Shown here: piece after piece, positions 18,543-26,557 of the stretch
Layout of the letters: every line of letters starts with the position of its first letter
Numbering within the stretch: the stretch's first letter is position 1
NCBI GenBank assembly: GCA_021804655.1
Contig: JAJZHE010000005.1
Location: forward strand, 1-48,239
Source of the DNA: Acidobacteriota bacterium
GTDB lineage: Bacteria > Acidobacteriota > Terriglobia > Terriglobales > Acidobacteriaceae
DNA: 48,239 nt
Direction of reading: 5' to 3'
Notes under the pieces: model-generated
Databases searched by the model: none
The model's input: the letters and a program-made list of their open reading frames with translations, nothing else
What the model was told of the DNA's origin: nothing
Position numbers and translations under genes: made by a program

Positions 18543-19022
18543 TCAACTTTGTTTGCCCTTCCCGGCCATGAAGTCCATGGCGTCGGCCATCGAGATCACC
18601 GGGAGGGAATCCGCCGCCAGAGCCACGTCGGCCTCAACGCGCCGCTGCATTTTCTGGTGGTTTGCAATCTTCATGAAGCGGCCGGCGCCGAGGATATCGA
18701 CCTCGCCGACCAGTTCGGCGCGCGTGCGCAGCCGTTGCGGAACGAGCAGGCGATCCTGACTGTCGATCTCCACCTGCTGGCCATAAAAGTTGACTTGATC
18801 GAGAAAGCGCTGCTTTTCGCGTGATTCATCGGGGATGAGCGCCCATTCAGCTTCTTTTTTCTCCCACTCGGGAAGCGGCCAGATTTCGCCGATCTGCCCG
18901 TCGAACGAGGTGATGAAAAACTCCGCACCATACTGCTTCTGCTGGATGAGCTTGATGAATCCAGCAGGCAGCTTGAAGCGGCCTTTTTCATCGACTTTTG
19001 CCTCGTACGATCCGCGAAACAT
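18543..19022 (-). CDS. mraZ: transcriptional regulator MraZ
   Basis: 159 residues with two SpoVT-AbrB half-domains, each carrying the MraZ core: DEKGRFKLP (11-19) and DSQDRLLVP (92-100). In other bacteria MraZ forms a ring and represses its own dcw operon by binding short TGGG-like repeats upstream. Such repeats are visible here, 85 bp upstream of the start (19107-19142). It is the first gene of the cluster and is separated from rsmH by 20 bp. The C-terminal 30 residues are Ala/Met-rich and variable. Confidence 0.95.
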   Translation of the reverse strand: MFRGSYEAKVDEKGRFKLPAGFIKLIQQKQYGAEFFITSFDGQIGEIWPLPEWEKKEAEWALIPDESREKQRFLDQVNFYGQQVEIDSQDRLLVPQRLRTRAELVGEVDILGAGRFMKIANHQKMQRRVEADVALAADSLPVISMADAMDFMAGKGKQS

Positions 19023-19106
19023 TGTCTACCTCGGTTTCAGTGGGGATGGATGCGTGCCAAGATGCCCTGAAACTGAACTTCATCTTACGCGAAACTAGAG
19101 AAAATA

Positions 19107-19142
19107 TCCCACTTTCTGCCAAAAAATTCCACTCAATTCCAC
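19107..19142 (-). promoter_or_regulatory. MraZ box: four direct repeats with a 10-bp period
   Basis: On the minus strand the sequence reads GTGGAATTGA, GTGGAATTTT, TTGGCAGAAA, GTGGGATATT in direct succession. Three or four GTGG(A/G) units with about 10-bp periodicity are the known operator layout for MraZ. One possible promoter overlaps it: TTGGCA in unit 3 and TCTAGT 17 nt further on. Repression by occlusion would then follow, but that is inference. Confidence 0.75.
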
Positions 19143-19252
19143 AAGATTTTTTCCGGGTCTGCAATTGAGTTATTGAAATAGCGGGGTTTTTATGGCGTTT
19201 GGGCGGTTTGTGGAGCGACAGGCGGCAGCAACCATCTACCTGATGGATAGCC

Positions 19253-19262
19253 ATGTGGATAA
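19253..19262 (+). other. isolated consensus DnaA box upstream of mraZ
   Basis: TGTGGATAA (19254-19262), the complement of TTATCCACA, is a perfect DnaA box in the 256-bp gap between the DUF2127 gene and mraZ. A lone 9-mer can occur by chance. If functional it would more likely be a regulatory site than an origin. Confidence 0.25.
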
Positions 19263-19278
19263 ATACAATCTATAGTGT

Positions 19279-19785
19279 TTACTTCTCGGGTTCACGCATG
19301 GAGCGAGAAGTGCGCCGCTGCGCTGCGGTTTTGCCAATGTGACCGATCAGGTAAAGGAAAACAGCGAAGTTGACTGCAAAGAGGCCGAGTCGAAACCAGG
19401 TGACGCGATGCAGAATTTCGACGATTTCCAGCGGGAGAAACGAGGCTGTGATGATGGCAGTAAAGTACTCGGCCCAAAGTTTTTCCAGCAGAAGACCAAT
19501 GCCTTCGACAAGGCCCAGAGCGGCATAGACAAAGACAAAGGCGGTGATGCGGCGCAGCATGGGATCGTCGACGGATGCGGCTTTGTCGAGAAGAAAACTG
19601 ATGAGGCGTCCGTCGGTGTCAAAGCGCATCTCGGTGACGAGATTGGCGAAGACGTCGGCGATGTCACGGTGCATGAGTCGAAGCGCGCCAAAGCCAACGC
19701 TGATGAGCAGCAAGGCCTGAAGAATCTTGTAGACGGCGATGAGGGTGAGCCATCGGTTCTTCGGTTGGCTACGATGCGAATGCAC
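19279..19785 (-). CDS. DUF2127 family membrane protein
   Basis: 168 residues from GTG 19785. It is predicted to span the membrane about four times (residues about 13-35, 70-90, 100-118 and 128-150), with the DUF2127 pattern of WLTLIAVYKILQALLL at the start and EIVEILHRVTWFRLGLFAVNFAVFLYL near the end. The function is unknown. GTG 19785 is preferred because AGGAG lies 9 nt upstream; the frame continues to an ATG at 19941 but the extra residues are Cys/Arg/Pro-rich and look non-coding. It is upstream of mraZ on the same strand but separated by 256 bp and the MraZ box, so probably a separate transcript. Confidence 0.8.
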   Translation of the reverse strand: MHSHRSQPKNRWLTLIAVYKILQALLLISVGFGALRLMHRDIADVFANLVTEMRFDTDGRLISFLLDKAASVDDPMLRRITAFVFVYAALGLVEGIGLLLEKLWAEYFTAIITASFLPLEIVEILHRVTWFRLGLFAVNFAVFLYLIGHIGKTAAQRRTSRSMREPEK

Positions 19786-20062
19786 GAAGGCAGGCTCCTG
19801 GCGGATGAAAGACAGTCTCCGTGCGGTGCGTACGGGGAATTCCCGACACGGAAAAGGACAGGCGCATGGTGAAGTGCCTGTTATCAAATTACTGCATTGG
19901 GAGCGGCATCTGCGAACGACGACGCTGAACGGGCGGAGCACACTGGTGTCCGCCGAGCCGTGGCGATCCGCGACGCCAGGGTGAAATCGGCGCCGCGCCC
20001 ATCCAAAACGGAAGGTGGCGCGTTCTGTGAATGAAGTTCAAATTCACGGAGGACGATCAACC

Positions 20063-20629
20063 ATGTTACGCAGGAACGGAATTTTCACTGCAACGATTTT
20101 GTCGGCGGCATTGGCCATGACGGCAGCGGTGGCCCATGCCCAGAAGAAGGATCCGAATGTGGGCGGAGCGCCCATGTTCCCCACGAAAAACATCGTGCAG
20201 AACGCGGTGAACTCGAAAGACCACACAACGCTTGTGGCGGCGGTGAAGGCTGCAGGGCTGGTGGATACGCTGGAGAGCGCTGGACCGTTCACAGTCTTTG
20301 CGCCAACGAACGAAGCCTTTGACAAGCTGCCTGCGGGCACCGTGCAGACGCTGCTGAAACCGGAGAACAAGGGCGAGCTTGTGAAGATTCTGACCTATCA
20401 CGTGGTGGCGGGCAGGCTGAGCAGCAAGGACCTGATGAAGCAGATCAAGAAAGGAAACGGCAAGGCGATGCTGAAGACCGTCTCCGGCGGCACGCTGACG
20501 GCGACGATGGCGGAGGGCAAGATCATGCTGACCGACGAAAAGGGCGGTATGGCGACGGTGACCATCCCCAACGTGTATCAGTCGAATGGCGTGATTCACG
20601 TAATCAATGCAGTGCTGTTGCCCAACTGA
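20063..20629 (+). CDS. secreted fasciclin (FAS1) domain protein
   Basis: 188 residues. A signal peptide (about 1-28, ending AHAQ) is followed by a single FAS1 domain: NIVQNAVNSKDHTTLVAAVKAAGL, the conserved GPFTVFAPTNEAFDKLP, then LTYHVVAGRLSSKDL and NGVIHVINAVLLP at the end. FAS1 proteins act in adhesion or surface contacts; the bacterial roles are mostly unknown. ATG 20063 follows GGAGGA by 7 nt. A small dyad (GTGAAT/ATTCAC) just upstream of the ribosome binding site might affect initiation. A strong terminator follows at 20652. Confidence 0.93.
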   Translation: MLRRNGIFTATILSAALAMTAAVAHAQKKDPNVGGAPMFPTKNIVQNAVNSKDHTTLVAAVKAAGLVDTLESAGPFTVFAPTNEAFDKLPAGTVQTLLKPENKGELVKILTYHVVAGRLSSKDLMKQIKKGNGKAMLKTVSGGTLTATMAEGKIMLTDEKGGMATVTIPNVYQSNGVIHVINAVLLPN

Positions 20630-20651
20630 CCGGGTGAAGACATGAGGATGA

Positions 20652-20681
20652 AGCGGGTCTCCTGACGGAGACCCGCTTTTT
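20652..20681 (+). terminator. intrinsic terminator of the fasciclin gene
   Basis: A perfect 11-bp stem, AGCGGGTCTCC (20652-20662) with GGAGACCCGCT (20667-20677) and a 4-nt loop, is followed by a T-run. Confidence 0.92.
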
Positions 20682-20745
20682 GGTTGCGTCGGCGTTAGTC
20701 TGAAACAAGTGAAGTGAGGACAAGAGAAACAGGAAGGAAACGACG

Positions 20746-21309
20746 ATGCCGCAGCGACTGGAGATGAGCCAGTGGGTGCCCTACCCGGTGGAGATGGTCT
20801 TTGCTTTTTTTGCAAACCCGGCGAATCTGCCGTATCTGATGCCACCCTGGCAGCAGGCTCGGATCGAAAGCTCACGCATCCAGCCGCCACCAGAGCGCCC
20901 GCTGCGAACCGATCCGGCGCTGCGATTTCAAAGCACCGCAGCAGGCGCAGGGTCAGAGATGCTGATCAGCTTTCGTCCGCTGGTGAGCGTACCGCTGCGC
21001 TTGAAGTGGCTGGCGGTGATTACGGAGTTTGCCTGGTTCGATCACTTTGAAGACGTGCAGGCGCATGGGCCGTTTGCGCACTGGCGACATCGTCACACGA
21101 TGAGGCCGGAGGTGCGGGATGGGCAAAGCGGCACGACGGTGATGGACACGGTGGAATACGTGCTACCGCTGGGTCCGCTGGGCGCTATGATGGATCGGCT
21201 GCTGATAGCCGGGCAGATGCGGGAGACCTTTGCGTATCGGCAGCGGCGGCTGATGGAGATTCTGCCCGCGGTGAAGGAACAGGCGACGCGCAGGAGTTCC
21301 GGGCGATAA
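20746..21309 (+). CDS. SRPBCC (START-like) family protein
   Basis: 187 residues. It begins with the typical SRPBCC edge strand and helix (SQWVPYPVEMVFAFFANPANLPYLMPPW). It continues with WLAVITEFAWFDHFEDVQAHGPFAHWRHRHTM and TTVMDTVEYVLPLGPLGAMMDRLLIAGQM, matching the COG4276 group, whose members are often annotated as ligand-binding or polyketide-cyclase-like; no enzyme activity can be inferred. ATG 20746 has AGGAAGGA upstream. The C-terminal 20 residues are charged and Arg-rich. It is convergent with the outer-membrane protein gene. Confidence 0.85.
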   Translation: MPQRLEMSQWVPYPVEMVFAFFANPANLPYLMPPWQQARIESSRIQPPPERPLRTDPALRFQSTAAGAGSEMLISFRPLVSVPLRLKWLAVITEFAWFDHFEDVQAHGPFAHWRHRHTMRPEVRDGQSGTTVMDTVEYVLPLGPLGAMMDRLLIAGQMRETFAYRQRRLMEILPAVKEQATRRSSGR

Positions 21310-21342
21310 AAAAACGACAGCCCTCGACGAATCGAGGGCTGT
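21308..21342 (-). terminator. intrinsic terminator of the outer-membrane protein gene
   Basis: A perfect 11-bp stem (21317-21327 / 21332-21342) with a 4-nt loop is followed, in minus-strand direction, by a run of T (AAAAAAA at 21308-21314 on the plus strand). The tract overlaps the stop codon of the convergent SRPBCC gene. Confidence 0.88.
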
Positions 21343-21379
21343 GTAGATAGCGAAGATACCTGCCCGATCAACCTGCGGA

Positions 21380-21979
21380 TCAGAAGTGGTATGCGATGCC
21401 GATGGTGGGGTTGTAGATGTTGTAGTACTGGTTGGTGCTGAGAGCTGTGTCGCCGAAGTTTGGCACCTTGGAGACAAAGGCGCGATATTCTGCGCGAATG
21501 TCAAAGCTGGGGCTGAGTTCATAGGCGAGGCCGCCACCGTAAAGAAAGGCGATGATCGTCTGCGACTTCACGTCGAGCGTAGTGGTCTGCAGGTTGCGGA
21601 CATTGTAGAAAATCAGCGCTGCGCCGCCCGCCTCGACAAATGGATTGAACTTGCGGAAGGTGAGATTGTACACATAGGCCGCACTGCCCTCCTGCAACTG
21701 GGTATTGACGACATAGTTGTAGGACGGAGCGACGTAATGGATGTTGTTCTGGACGTACTGATAGTTGGCCTCGACGGCACCACGCGGGGTGAGCATGAAG
21801 CGATAGCTGAAGAGAGCGCCGATGCCGCGTTTGGCGCTAACCTTGACGTCTGTGGTGCTGGTCACGTAAGGCTCGATGAGTCCCGATGCGCTGATGCTGA
21901 AATCCTGCCGACTCTCCTGGGCATGCGCCACAACCGTGCCGATGGTAAGCAGGAGGGCAAAAAGGGCGATTTTCTTCAT
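21380..21979 (-). CDS. outer-membrane beta-barrel protein (OmpA/OmpW-like porin family)
   Basis: 199 residues. A signal peptide (1-21, ending AHAQ) is followed by about eight amphipathic strands with alternating aromatic and polar residues, ending in AYHF: the C-terminal Phe is the recognition signal for outer-membrane barrel assembly. It fits an eight-stranded barrel of the OMP_b-brl type; the role is unknown (structural or small-molecule passage). ATG 21979 has AGGA 5 nt upstream; the frame extends to 22342 but without a signal peptide, so that extension is rejected. It is divergent from the ketoglutarate-semialdehyde dehydrogenase gene. Confidence 0.88.
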   Translation of the reverse strand: MKKIALFALLLTIGTVVAHAQESRQDFSISASGLIEPYVTSTTDVKVSAKRGIGALFSYRFMLTPRGAVEANYQYVQNNIHYVAPSYNYVVNTQLQEGSAAYVYNLTFRKFNPFVEAGGAALIFYNVRNLQTTTLDVKSQTIIAFLYGGGLAYELSPSFDIRAEYRAFVSKVPNFGDTALSTNQYYNIYNPTIGIAYHF

Positions 21980-22307
21980 TCGTTCCTGAACCTCGTGACT
22001 GCCTGCCTGCATTCCAGGGGCGAGTCTCTGAATGGCGTCCTTGGATGCACGCCGCTTTCTGAATTGTAAATGGCCCGGATGACTGGTTTCCGAACCAAGC
22101 GGCAATGAACCTGAAAAGAGTATCTCCTGCAAGCATATCAACGCGACGGGCAGCGGTGTTGATGATTTGGACGGGTTAGCACGGCGAAGGATAGCCGAGT
22201 CGCGAAGCGCTATCCTGAACGCATGAGCCTGAGGGTGCGTGAGCGCGGCATTTTGTGCAATGGCTGACAAGTAAGAGATGCACCCGGAACCTGAGAAGGA
22301 GAATGCG
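21980..22307. promoter_or_regulatory. 328-bp divergent intergenic region with dyads
   Basis: No coding frame is convincing. It must hold the promoters for the outer-membrane protein (minus) and the dehydrogenase (plus). Two inverted repeats are visible: TGGTT-N4-AACCA near 22083-22096, and AGGATAGC (22188-22195) with GCTATCCT (22209-22216), 13 nt apart. Either could be an operator for a sugar-acid regulator; none is encoded nearby. Confidence 0.4.
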
Positions 22308-23933
22308 ATGAGCACGATAGAGATGACCGGGGAAGCCATCATTCAAATGAGGGGAGATGCGAAAAGTCTGAGCCAGGCAGGATTATCCCATGCCGATGAA
22401 AGCGGCTTTTTTGCTCAGAATCCGATGACCGGTGAGCGTCTGGAACCGCGCTTCTGCAGCGCCAGCAAAGCCGATGTGGAGATGGCAGCAAAGCTTGCGT
22501 GCGCAGCGGCCCCTGCGATGGCCGCTGCTTCTGGACGGACGCGCGCCGATCTCCTGTTTCTCATGACAGAGAAGCTGATGGCTGCGCAGGAACAGATTGT
22601 GCAACGCGCGCATCTGGAGACAGGACTGCCACTGGCACGGCTGAACGGGGAGATGGGCCGCACCGTGGGACAGCTTCGGCTGTTTGCTGAGTTGGTTGCA
22701 GAAGGCTCATGGGTGGATGCGCGGATCGACACCGCACTGCCGGAGCGGACCCCTGCACCACGGCCCTCATTGCGGTCGATGCTGCGCCCGCTGGGACCTG
22801 TGGTGGTCTTTGGAGCAAGTAATTTTCCTCTGGCCTTTTCTGTTGCGGGAGGCGACACGGCGGCAGCACTGGCCGCCGGATGCCCCGTGATCGTGAAGGC
22901 GCATCCGGCACATCCTGGGACAAGCGAACTGGTAGCGCGCGCGATCTGCGACGCGGCGACAGAGCTTGGCTGGCACCCGGGCACCTTTGCTCTGCTTTTT
23001 GACTCTGGAGTGGCCGTGGGGACTGCGCTGGTGCAGCATCCAGGAATAAAGGCAGTTGCTTTCACGGGATCGGCGGCAGGGGGTAAAGCACTGATGAAGC
23101 TGGCTGCAGCACGACCAGAGCCGATTCCCTGCTTTGCCGAGATGGGCAGCAGTAATCCAGTTTTTGTGATGCCGGGGGCTATGCAGGCGCGAGCTACAGC
23201 AATTGCAAGTGGCCTGGCGACTTCGTTCACGATGGGTTCCGGGCAATTCTGCACCAAGCCAGGCGTGGTGTTTGTGCCAAAAGAAACGCCGCAAAGCTTC
23301 TGGCAGGAACTGAAAAAAATAGTGGGCGGCATGACTTCGTTGGGCATGCTAACGGAAGGAATTGCAGAACGTTTCAGAGAGGGAGTCGGCGAGCGCAGAC
23401 GCACCGTTGGCGCGATTGAGAAGATTGTCGAAGCGTCGGCCGAGACACAACGCGCCACGGCGGCCGGTTTGCCGATTGTAATGAAGTCAAGCATTAAGGA
23501 GTTTCTGTCCATGCCTGAGTTGGAGGAGGAGATTTTTGGCCCTGCAATGCTGGTGATTGAGTACGACGATGCAAAGCAACTGGTGGCTGCTGCAAGGCAA
23601 TTACGAGGGCATCTGACGGCAACGATCCACGCTGAAGAAGCCGAAAATACTGCGCCTTTGTTGGCCCTGTTGGAGACACGTGCTGGAAGGCTGGTCTGGA
23701 ACGGCTACCCAACAGGCGTTGAAGTCAGCCCAGCAATGGTGCATGGAGGACCATTTCCAGCGACCACTGACAGCCGCTTCACCTCCGTAGGAACCGCGTC
23801 GATTTTCCGCTTTGCGCGCCCGGTCTGCTTCCAGGATGTGCCGGATGTGCTGTTGCTTGAAGAGCTACAAGCAACCAATCCTCTGGGCATTGAGCGACTC
23901 GTGAATGGGCGGAGGACGAGAGAAATCCTGTAA
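22308..23933 (+). CDS. 2,5-dioxovalerate (alpha-ketoglutaric semialdehyde) dehydrogenase
   Basis: 541 residues, NAD(P)+-dependent aldehyde dehydrogenase. It would oxidise 2,5-dioxopentanoate to 2-oxoglutarate, the last step of non-phosphorylative pentose, glucarate or hydroxyproline catabolism. GPVVVFGASNFPLAFSVAGGD is the family-specific cofactor region, AFTGSAAGGK follows, Glu278 (FAEMGSSNP) is the general base and Cys315 (GSGQFCTKPG) the nucleophile. The EMGSSNP and FCTKPG variants are those of the KGSADH group rather than of ordinary aldehyde dehydrogenases. ATG 22308 has AAGGAG 6 nt upstream; an upstream in-frame ATG at 22278 lacks one. No other pathway gene is adjacent. It may serve GH2-derived sugar acids, but that is speculation. 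Confidence 0.88.
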   Translation: MSTIEMTGEAIIQMRGDAKSLSQAGLSHADESGFFAQNPMTGERLEPRFCSASKADVEMAAKLACAAAPAMAAASGRTRADLLFLMTEKLMAAQEQIVQRAHLETGLPLARLNGEMGRTVGQLRLFAELVAEGSWVDARIDTALPERTPAPRPSLRSMLRPLGPVVVFGASNFPLAFSVAGGDTAAALAAGCPVIVKAHPAHPGTSELVARAICDAATELGWHPGTFALLFDSGVAVGTALVQHPGIKAVAFTGSAAGGKALMKLAAARPEPIPCFAEMGSSNPVFVMPGAMQARATAIASGLATSFTMGSGQFCTKPGVVFVPKETPQSFWQELKKIVGGMTSLGMLTEGIAERFREGVGERRRTVGAIEKIVEASAETQRATAAGLPIVMKSSIKEFLSMPELEEEIFGPAMLVIEYDDAKQLVAAARQLRGHLTATIHAEEAENTAPLLALLETRAGRLVWNGYPTGVEVSPAMVHGGPFPATTDSRFTSVGTASIFRFARPVCFQDVPDVLLLEELQATNPLGIERLVNGRRTREIL

Positions 23934-23996
23934 ACGAGGGAGGTAGACGCCTGTGTGAACAGCGCGTTTGACGGTACGGAGCGCTCAGGTAGGCGT

Positions 23997-24070
23997 AAAT
24001 TCTGAGAATTTCCCGGAGAATTTCCGCCGAAAAGCTAGAATGCGGGTAGACTGGATAAACCTGTGGATAA
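23997..24070. promoter_or_regulatory. palindrome, direct repeat and DnaA box upstream of the zinc-ribbon gene
   Basis: AAATTC-TGA-GAATTT (23997-24011) is a perfect palindrome. GAGAATTTCC occurs twice (24004-24013 and 24016-24025), a 12-bp period. TAGAAT at 24036 is a fair -10 element. TGTGGATAA at 24062-24070 is a consensus DnaA box. The combination suggests a regulated promoter for the gene at 24108. Confidence 0.4.
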
Positions 24071-24107
24071 CGCGGGATTCATGTAATGAAACGAGGGAAC
24101 GAAAGAA

Positions 24108-24434
24108 ATGGCCGGCGACATTCAACTTACCTGTGGGGATTGCGGACGGGAATTTACATTTACGGCTGCGGACCAGAGCTTTTATCAGGAGCGCGGCTAC
24201 TCCGCCCCAAAACGCTGTAAATCCTGTCGGCAGGCCAAAAAAGCCGATCAGCAGGGCGGTGGTGGTGGTGGTGGCTATTCGAGCAGCCGTTCGATGGGCG
24301 GAACCTCGGTGATCTGCTCCGGCTGTGGTCAGCAAACGACGGTTCCCTTTGAGCCTCGCGGCGATCGCCCAGTCTACTGTCGTGACTGCTTCCAGGCGCA
24401 AAAGTCTCAATCTGGGCGCGGCAACCGCTACTGA
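24108..24434 (+). CDS. double zinc-ribbon protein (CxxC-x17-CxxC type)
   Basis: 108 residues. The N-terminal ribbon has CGDC at 9-12 and CKSC at about 37-40, matching the small CxxC-CxxC zinc-ribbon family. A Gly7 hinge with Ser/Tyr residues joins it to a second ribbon (CSGC, then CRDC). The second half resembles the C-terminal module of the same family. It is a cytoplasmic, presumably zinc-binding protein of unknown role; nucleic-acid binding is a guess. The gene has its own promoter region and terminator, so it is likely monocistronic. Confidence 0.88.
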   Translation: MAGDIQLTCGDCGREFTFTAADQSFYQERGYSAPKRCKSCRQAKKADQQGGGGGGGYSSSRSMGGTSVICSGCGQQTTVPFEPRGDRPVYCRDCFQAQKSQSGRGNRY

Positions 24435-24474
24435 CACAATCCCTGCTCGACGCAGACAAAAGCTGTATTCTGAG

Positions 24475-24517
24475 CGGCTGTGCAGCCTGGACAAGGCTGT
24501 GCAGCCGTTTTCCTTTT
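24475..24517 (+). terminator. intrinsic terminator of the zinc-ribbon gene
   Basis: A 14-bp stem with two G-T pairs, CGGCTGTGCAGCCT (24475-24488) with AGGCTGTGCAGCCG (24494-24507), is followed by TTTTCCTTTT. It lies 40 bp after the stop codon. Confidence 0.85.
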
Positions 24518-24638
24518 GTACGTGCACAGACCAGCGTGATGCCAATCACAACGCTTGCATAACAAAGAATGCGACTCTGCTGTCATCCTGAAATCTTTGC
24601 TGCCGTAGTGCGCAGCACGGGATGTCGGCAAGGAGCGC

Positions 24639-25130
24639 ATGAAGGAAGACACCTCAGCTTTCGTTGCCAGCGCGGACCTGATCGCAGCGTTGCAGGAATG
24701 CGCGCAGATGCATCGTTGCAGCAGCGACGAGACGCTCTTTCGTCAGGGTGAGATGCCGGAGGCGCTGTATCTGCTGCAGGAGGGGCATGTGACGCTGACG
24801 GCGCGTGCCGACGGGGCGGAATGTGTCTTTGCGCAGCAGGATCTGCGCGGCTCCATCTTCGGGCTGCCGGGCGTGATCGGCAACACGCCGTATTCGCTGA
24901 CGGCAACAGCGCGCGCCGGTTCCCAGCTCCAGGTCATCTCATACCAGGCGTTTCATCAGTTGTTGAAGGCGCATCCGGAGATGAGTTTTTATGCGCTGCG
25001 CATCCTGGCGGCTGAGGTGCAGGCGGCGCGACGAATTCTGCACAGCGGCAAAAGCCCACAGGAAAAAACTTCTGCACCGGCGCGTATACGCAGCCCGAAA
25101 CGTGGCGATTCCGATACAATCGCGACGTGA
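24639..25130 (+). CDS. stand-alone cyclic-nucleotide-binding-domain (Crp-like) protein without HTH
   Basis: 163 residues. The N-terminal about 125 residues form a Crp/Fnr-type beta-roll (ETLFRQGEMPEALYLLQEGHVTLTA, then GSIFGLPGVIGNTPYSLTATA) followed by the start of the dimer helix (FYALRILAAEVQAARRIL). It then ends in a basic, disordered tail of about 30 residues: there is no helix-turn-helix. The phosphate-binding cassette lacks the Glu (FGL for FGE) and Arg used to hold cAMP, so cAMP binding is doubtful. The stop overlaps the sdaA start (GTGA), implying coupled translation. It may regulate the serine deaminase by direct contact or sense redox/ligand state; not shown. Confidence 0.8.
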   Translation: MKEDTSAFVASADLIAALQECAQMHRCSSDETLFRQGEMPEALYLLQEGHVTLTARADGAECVFAQQDLRGSIFGLPGVIGNTPYSLTATARAGSQLQVISYQAFHQLLKAHPEMSFYALRILAAEVQAARRILHSGKSPQEKTSAPARIRSPKRGDSDTIAT

Positions 25131-26524
25131 AGACGAGCGTTTTTGATCTGTACAAGATCGGCGTAGGGCCGTCGAGCTCTCATACTATGGGGCCGATGCG
25201 CGCAGCCTGCCGGTTTGCGCAAGGGTTGGCGGCGGCGAAGCTGCTGGGAGCGGTGACGCGCGTGACGGTGGACCTCTACGGATCGCTGGCGCTGACTGGA
25301 ATGGGGCATGCGACGGACCGCGCAATTCTGTTGGGACTGAGCGGCAAAGAGCCTGCTACGATCGATCCTGCGGAGATGGATGAGCGGGTGGAGACGATTC
25401 GCCAGATGCGGCGGCTGCGCCTGGCCGATGAGCGGGAGATTGCGTTCGACGAATCGTGCGATCTGCTGTGGCAGCGCGCGACGCTGATTCCACCGGAGGC
25501 GAAGACGCAGCATCCGAATGGAATGCGGCTGCGCGCGTGGCGCAGTGCCGGTGTGGTTCTTCGCGAAGAGATTGTGTTCTCGATTGGCGGCGGTTTTCTG
25601 ATGGCCGACGGGGAGACGGCTGCGCAGAAGACTGTGGCGGCAACAACACTTCCCTACCCTTTTGCCAATGCCGCCGAGTTGCTGGAGACCGCAAAGCGAG
25701 CCGGGCTTCGCGTGGATGAGCTAATGCTGGCCAACGAATGTGCCCTGAGCGGCCTGGACGCAGCGGAGGTACAGCGGCGGATTCTGCATATCTGGAGCGT
25801 GATGCTAGGCTGCATGGAGCGCGGGATGGCGACGGAGGGGATACTGCCCGGCGGGCTGAAGGTGCGCAGGCGCGCTCACCGCCTGGCGGCAAAGCTGAGT
25901 GCCGCGCAGTCGGAATCTGCACCTGAACCACTGGCAGCGCTGGACTGGCTGACGGTGTATGCAATGGCAGTGAACGAAGAAAACGCAGCGGGAGGGCGCG
26001 TCGTGACTGCTCCCACCAACGGCGCTGCGGGGGTGGTTCCTGCGGTGGCGCAGTACTATCTGCGCTTTATCCCGAGTGCAGATAAAACCGGGCTGCTTCG
26101 CTACTTTCTGACCTCAGCAGCAATTGGAATTCTGTATAAAGAGAATGCTTCCATCTCAGGAGCGGAGGTGGGTTGTCAGGGCGAGGTGGGAGTCGCGTGT
26201 TCGATGGCCGCCGCCGGTCTGGTCGCCGCGCAGATGGGCACCAACGGAGAGGTGGAGCACGCGGCGGAGATTGCCATGGAGCACAACCTGGGCATGACCT
26301 GCGATCCGATTGGCGGACTGGTGCAGATTCCGTGCATCGAGCGCAATGCGATGGCGGCGGCGAAGGCCGTACACGCCGCACGCATCGCGATGCAGGAGCC
26401 GGAAGAGCACAAGGTTTCGCTCGACCAGGTGATTCGTACAATGTATCTGACCGGTCTTGACATGCAGTCGCGCTACAAAGAAACCTCACTGGGTGGACTT
26501 GCTCTGAATAACATTGAATGCTGA
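25127..26524 (+). CDS. sdaA: L-serine ammonia-lyase, iron-sulfur dependent, single chain
   Basis: 465 residues. It deaminates L-serine to pyruvate and ammonia using a [4Fe-4S] cluster. The N-terminal beta-domain starts [19 protein letters not shown], and the catalytic domain has [17 protein letters not shown]. Candidate cluster ligands are Cys350 (GCQGEVG), Cys392 (MTCDPIGG) and Cys403 (QIPCIER). The protein ends exactly in Cys465; in the structurally known Legionella enzyme a C-terminal Cys folds into the active site as the fourth ligand, and the spacing here agrees. The GTG start overlaps the stop of the Crp-like gene. Pyruvate made here would feed the leu/ilv enzymes encoded 2 kb downstream. 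Confidence 0.95.
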   Translation: MKTSVFDLYKIGVGPSSSHTMGPMRAACRFAQGLAAAKLLGAVTRVTVDLYGSLALTGMGHATDRAILLGLSGKEPATIDPAEMDERVETIRQMRRLRLADEREIAFDESCDLLWQRATLIPPEAKTQHPNGMRLRAWRSAGVVLREEIVFSIGGGFLMADGETAAQKTVAATTLPYPFANAAELLETAKRAGLRVDELMLANECALSGLDAAEVQRRILHIWSVMLGCMERGMATEGILPGGLKVRRRAHRLAAKLSAAQSESAPEPLAALDWLTVYAMAVNEENAAGGRVVTAPTNGAAGVVPAVAQYYLRFIPSADKTGLLRYFLTSAAIGILYKENASISGAEVGCQGEVGVACSMAAAGLVAAQMGTNGEVEHAAEIAMEHNLGMTCDPIGGLVQIPCIERNAMAAAKAVHAARIAMQEPEEHKVSLDQVIRTMYLTGLDMQSRYKETSLGGLALNNIEC

Positions 26525-26557
26525 CGATGCACTTCTGGAGCAGCCACAAATACACGG

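Noticed and set aside
19023-19278. possible replication origin because of a DnaA box and AT-rich repeats
   Set aside because: Only one consensus box is present and the AT-rich repeats are explained as MraZ sites. No dnaA or dnaN gene is nearby.
24435-24638. possible tRNA or small RNA in the gap after the zinc-ribbon gene
   Set aside because: The only strong structure is a 14-bp stem with a T-run that fits a terminator. No cloverleaf or T-loop sequence is visible.
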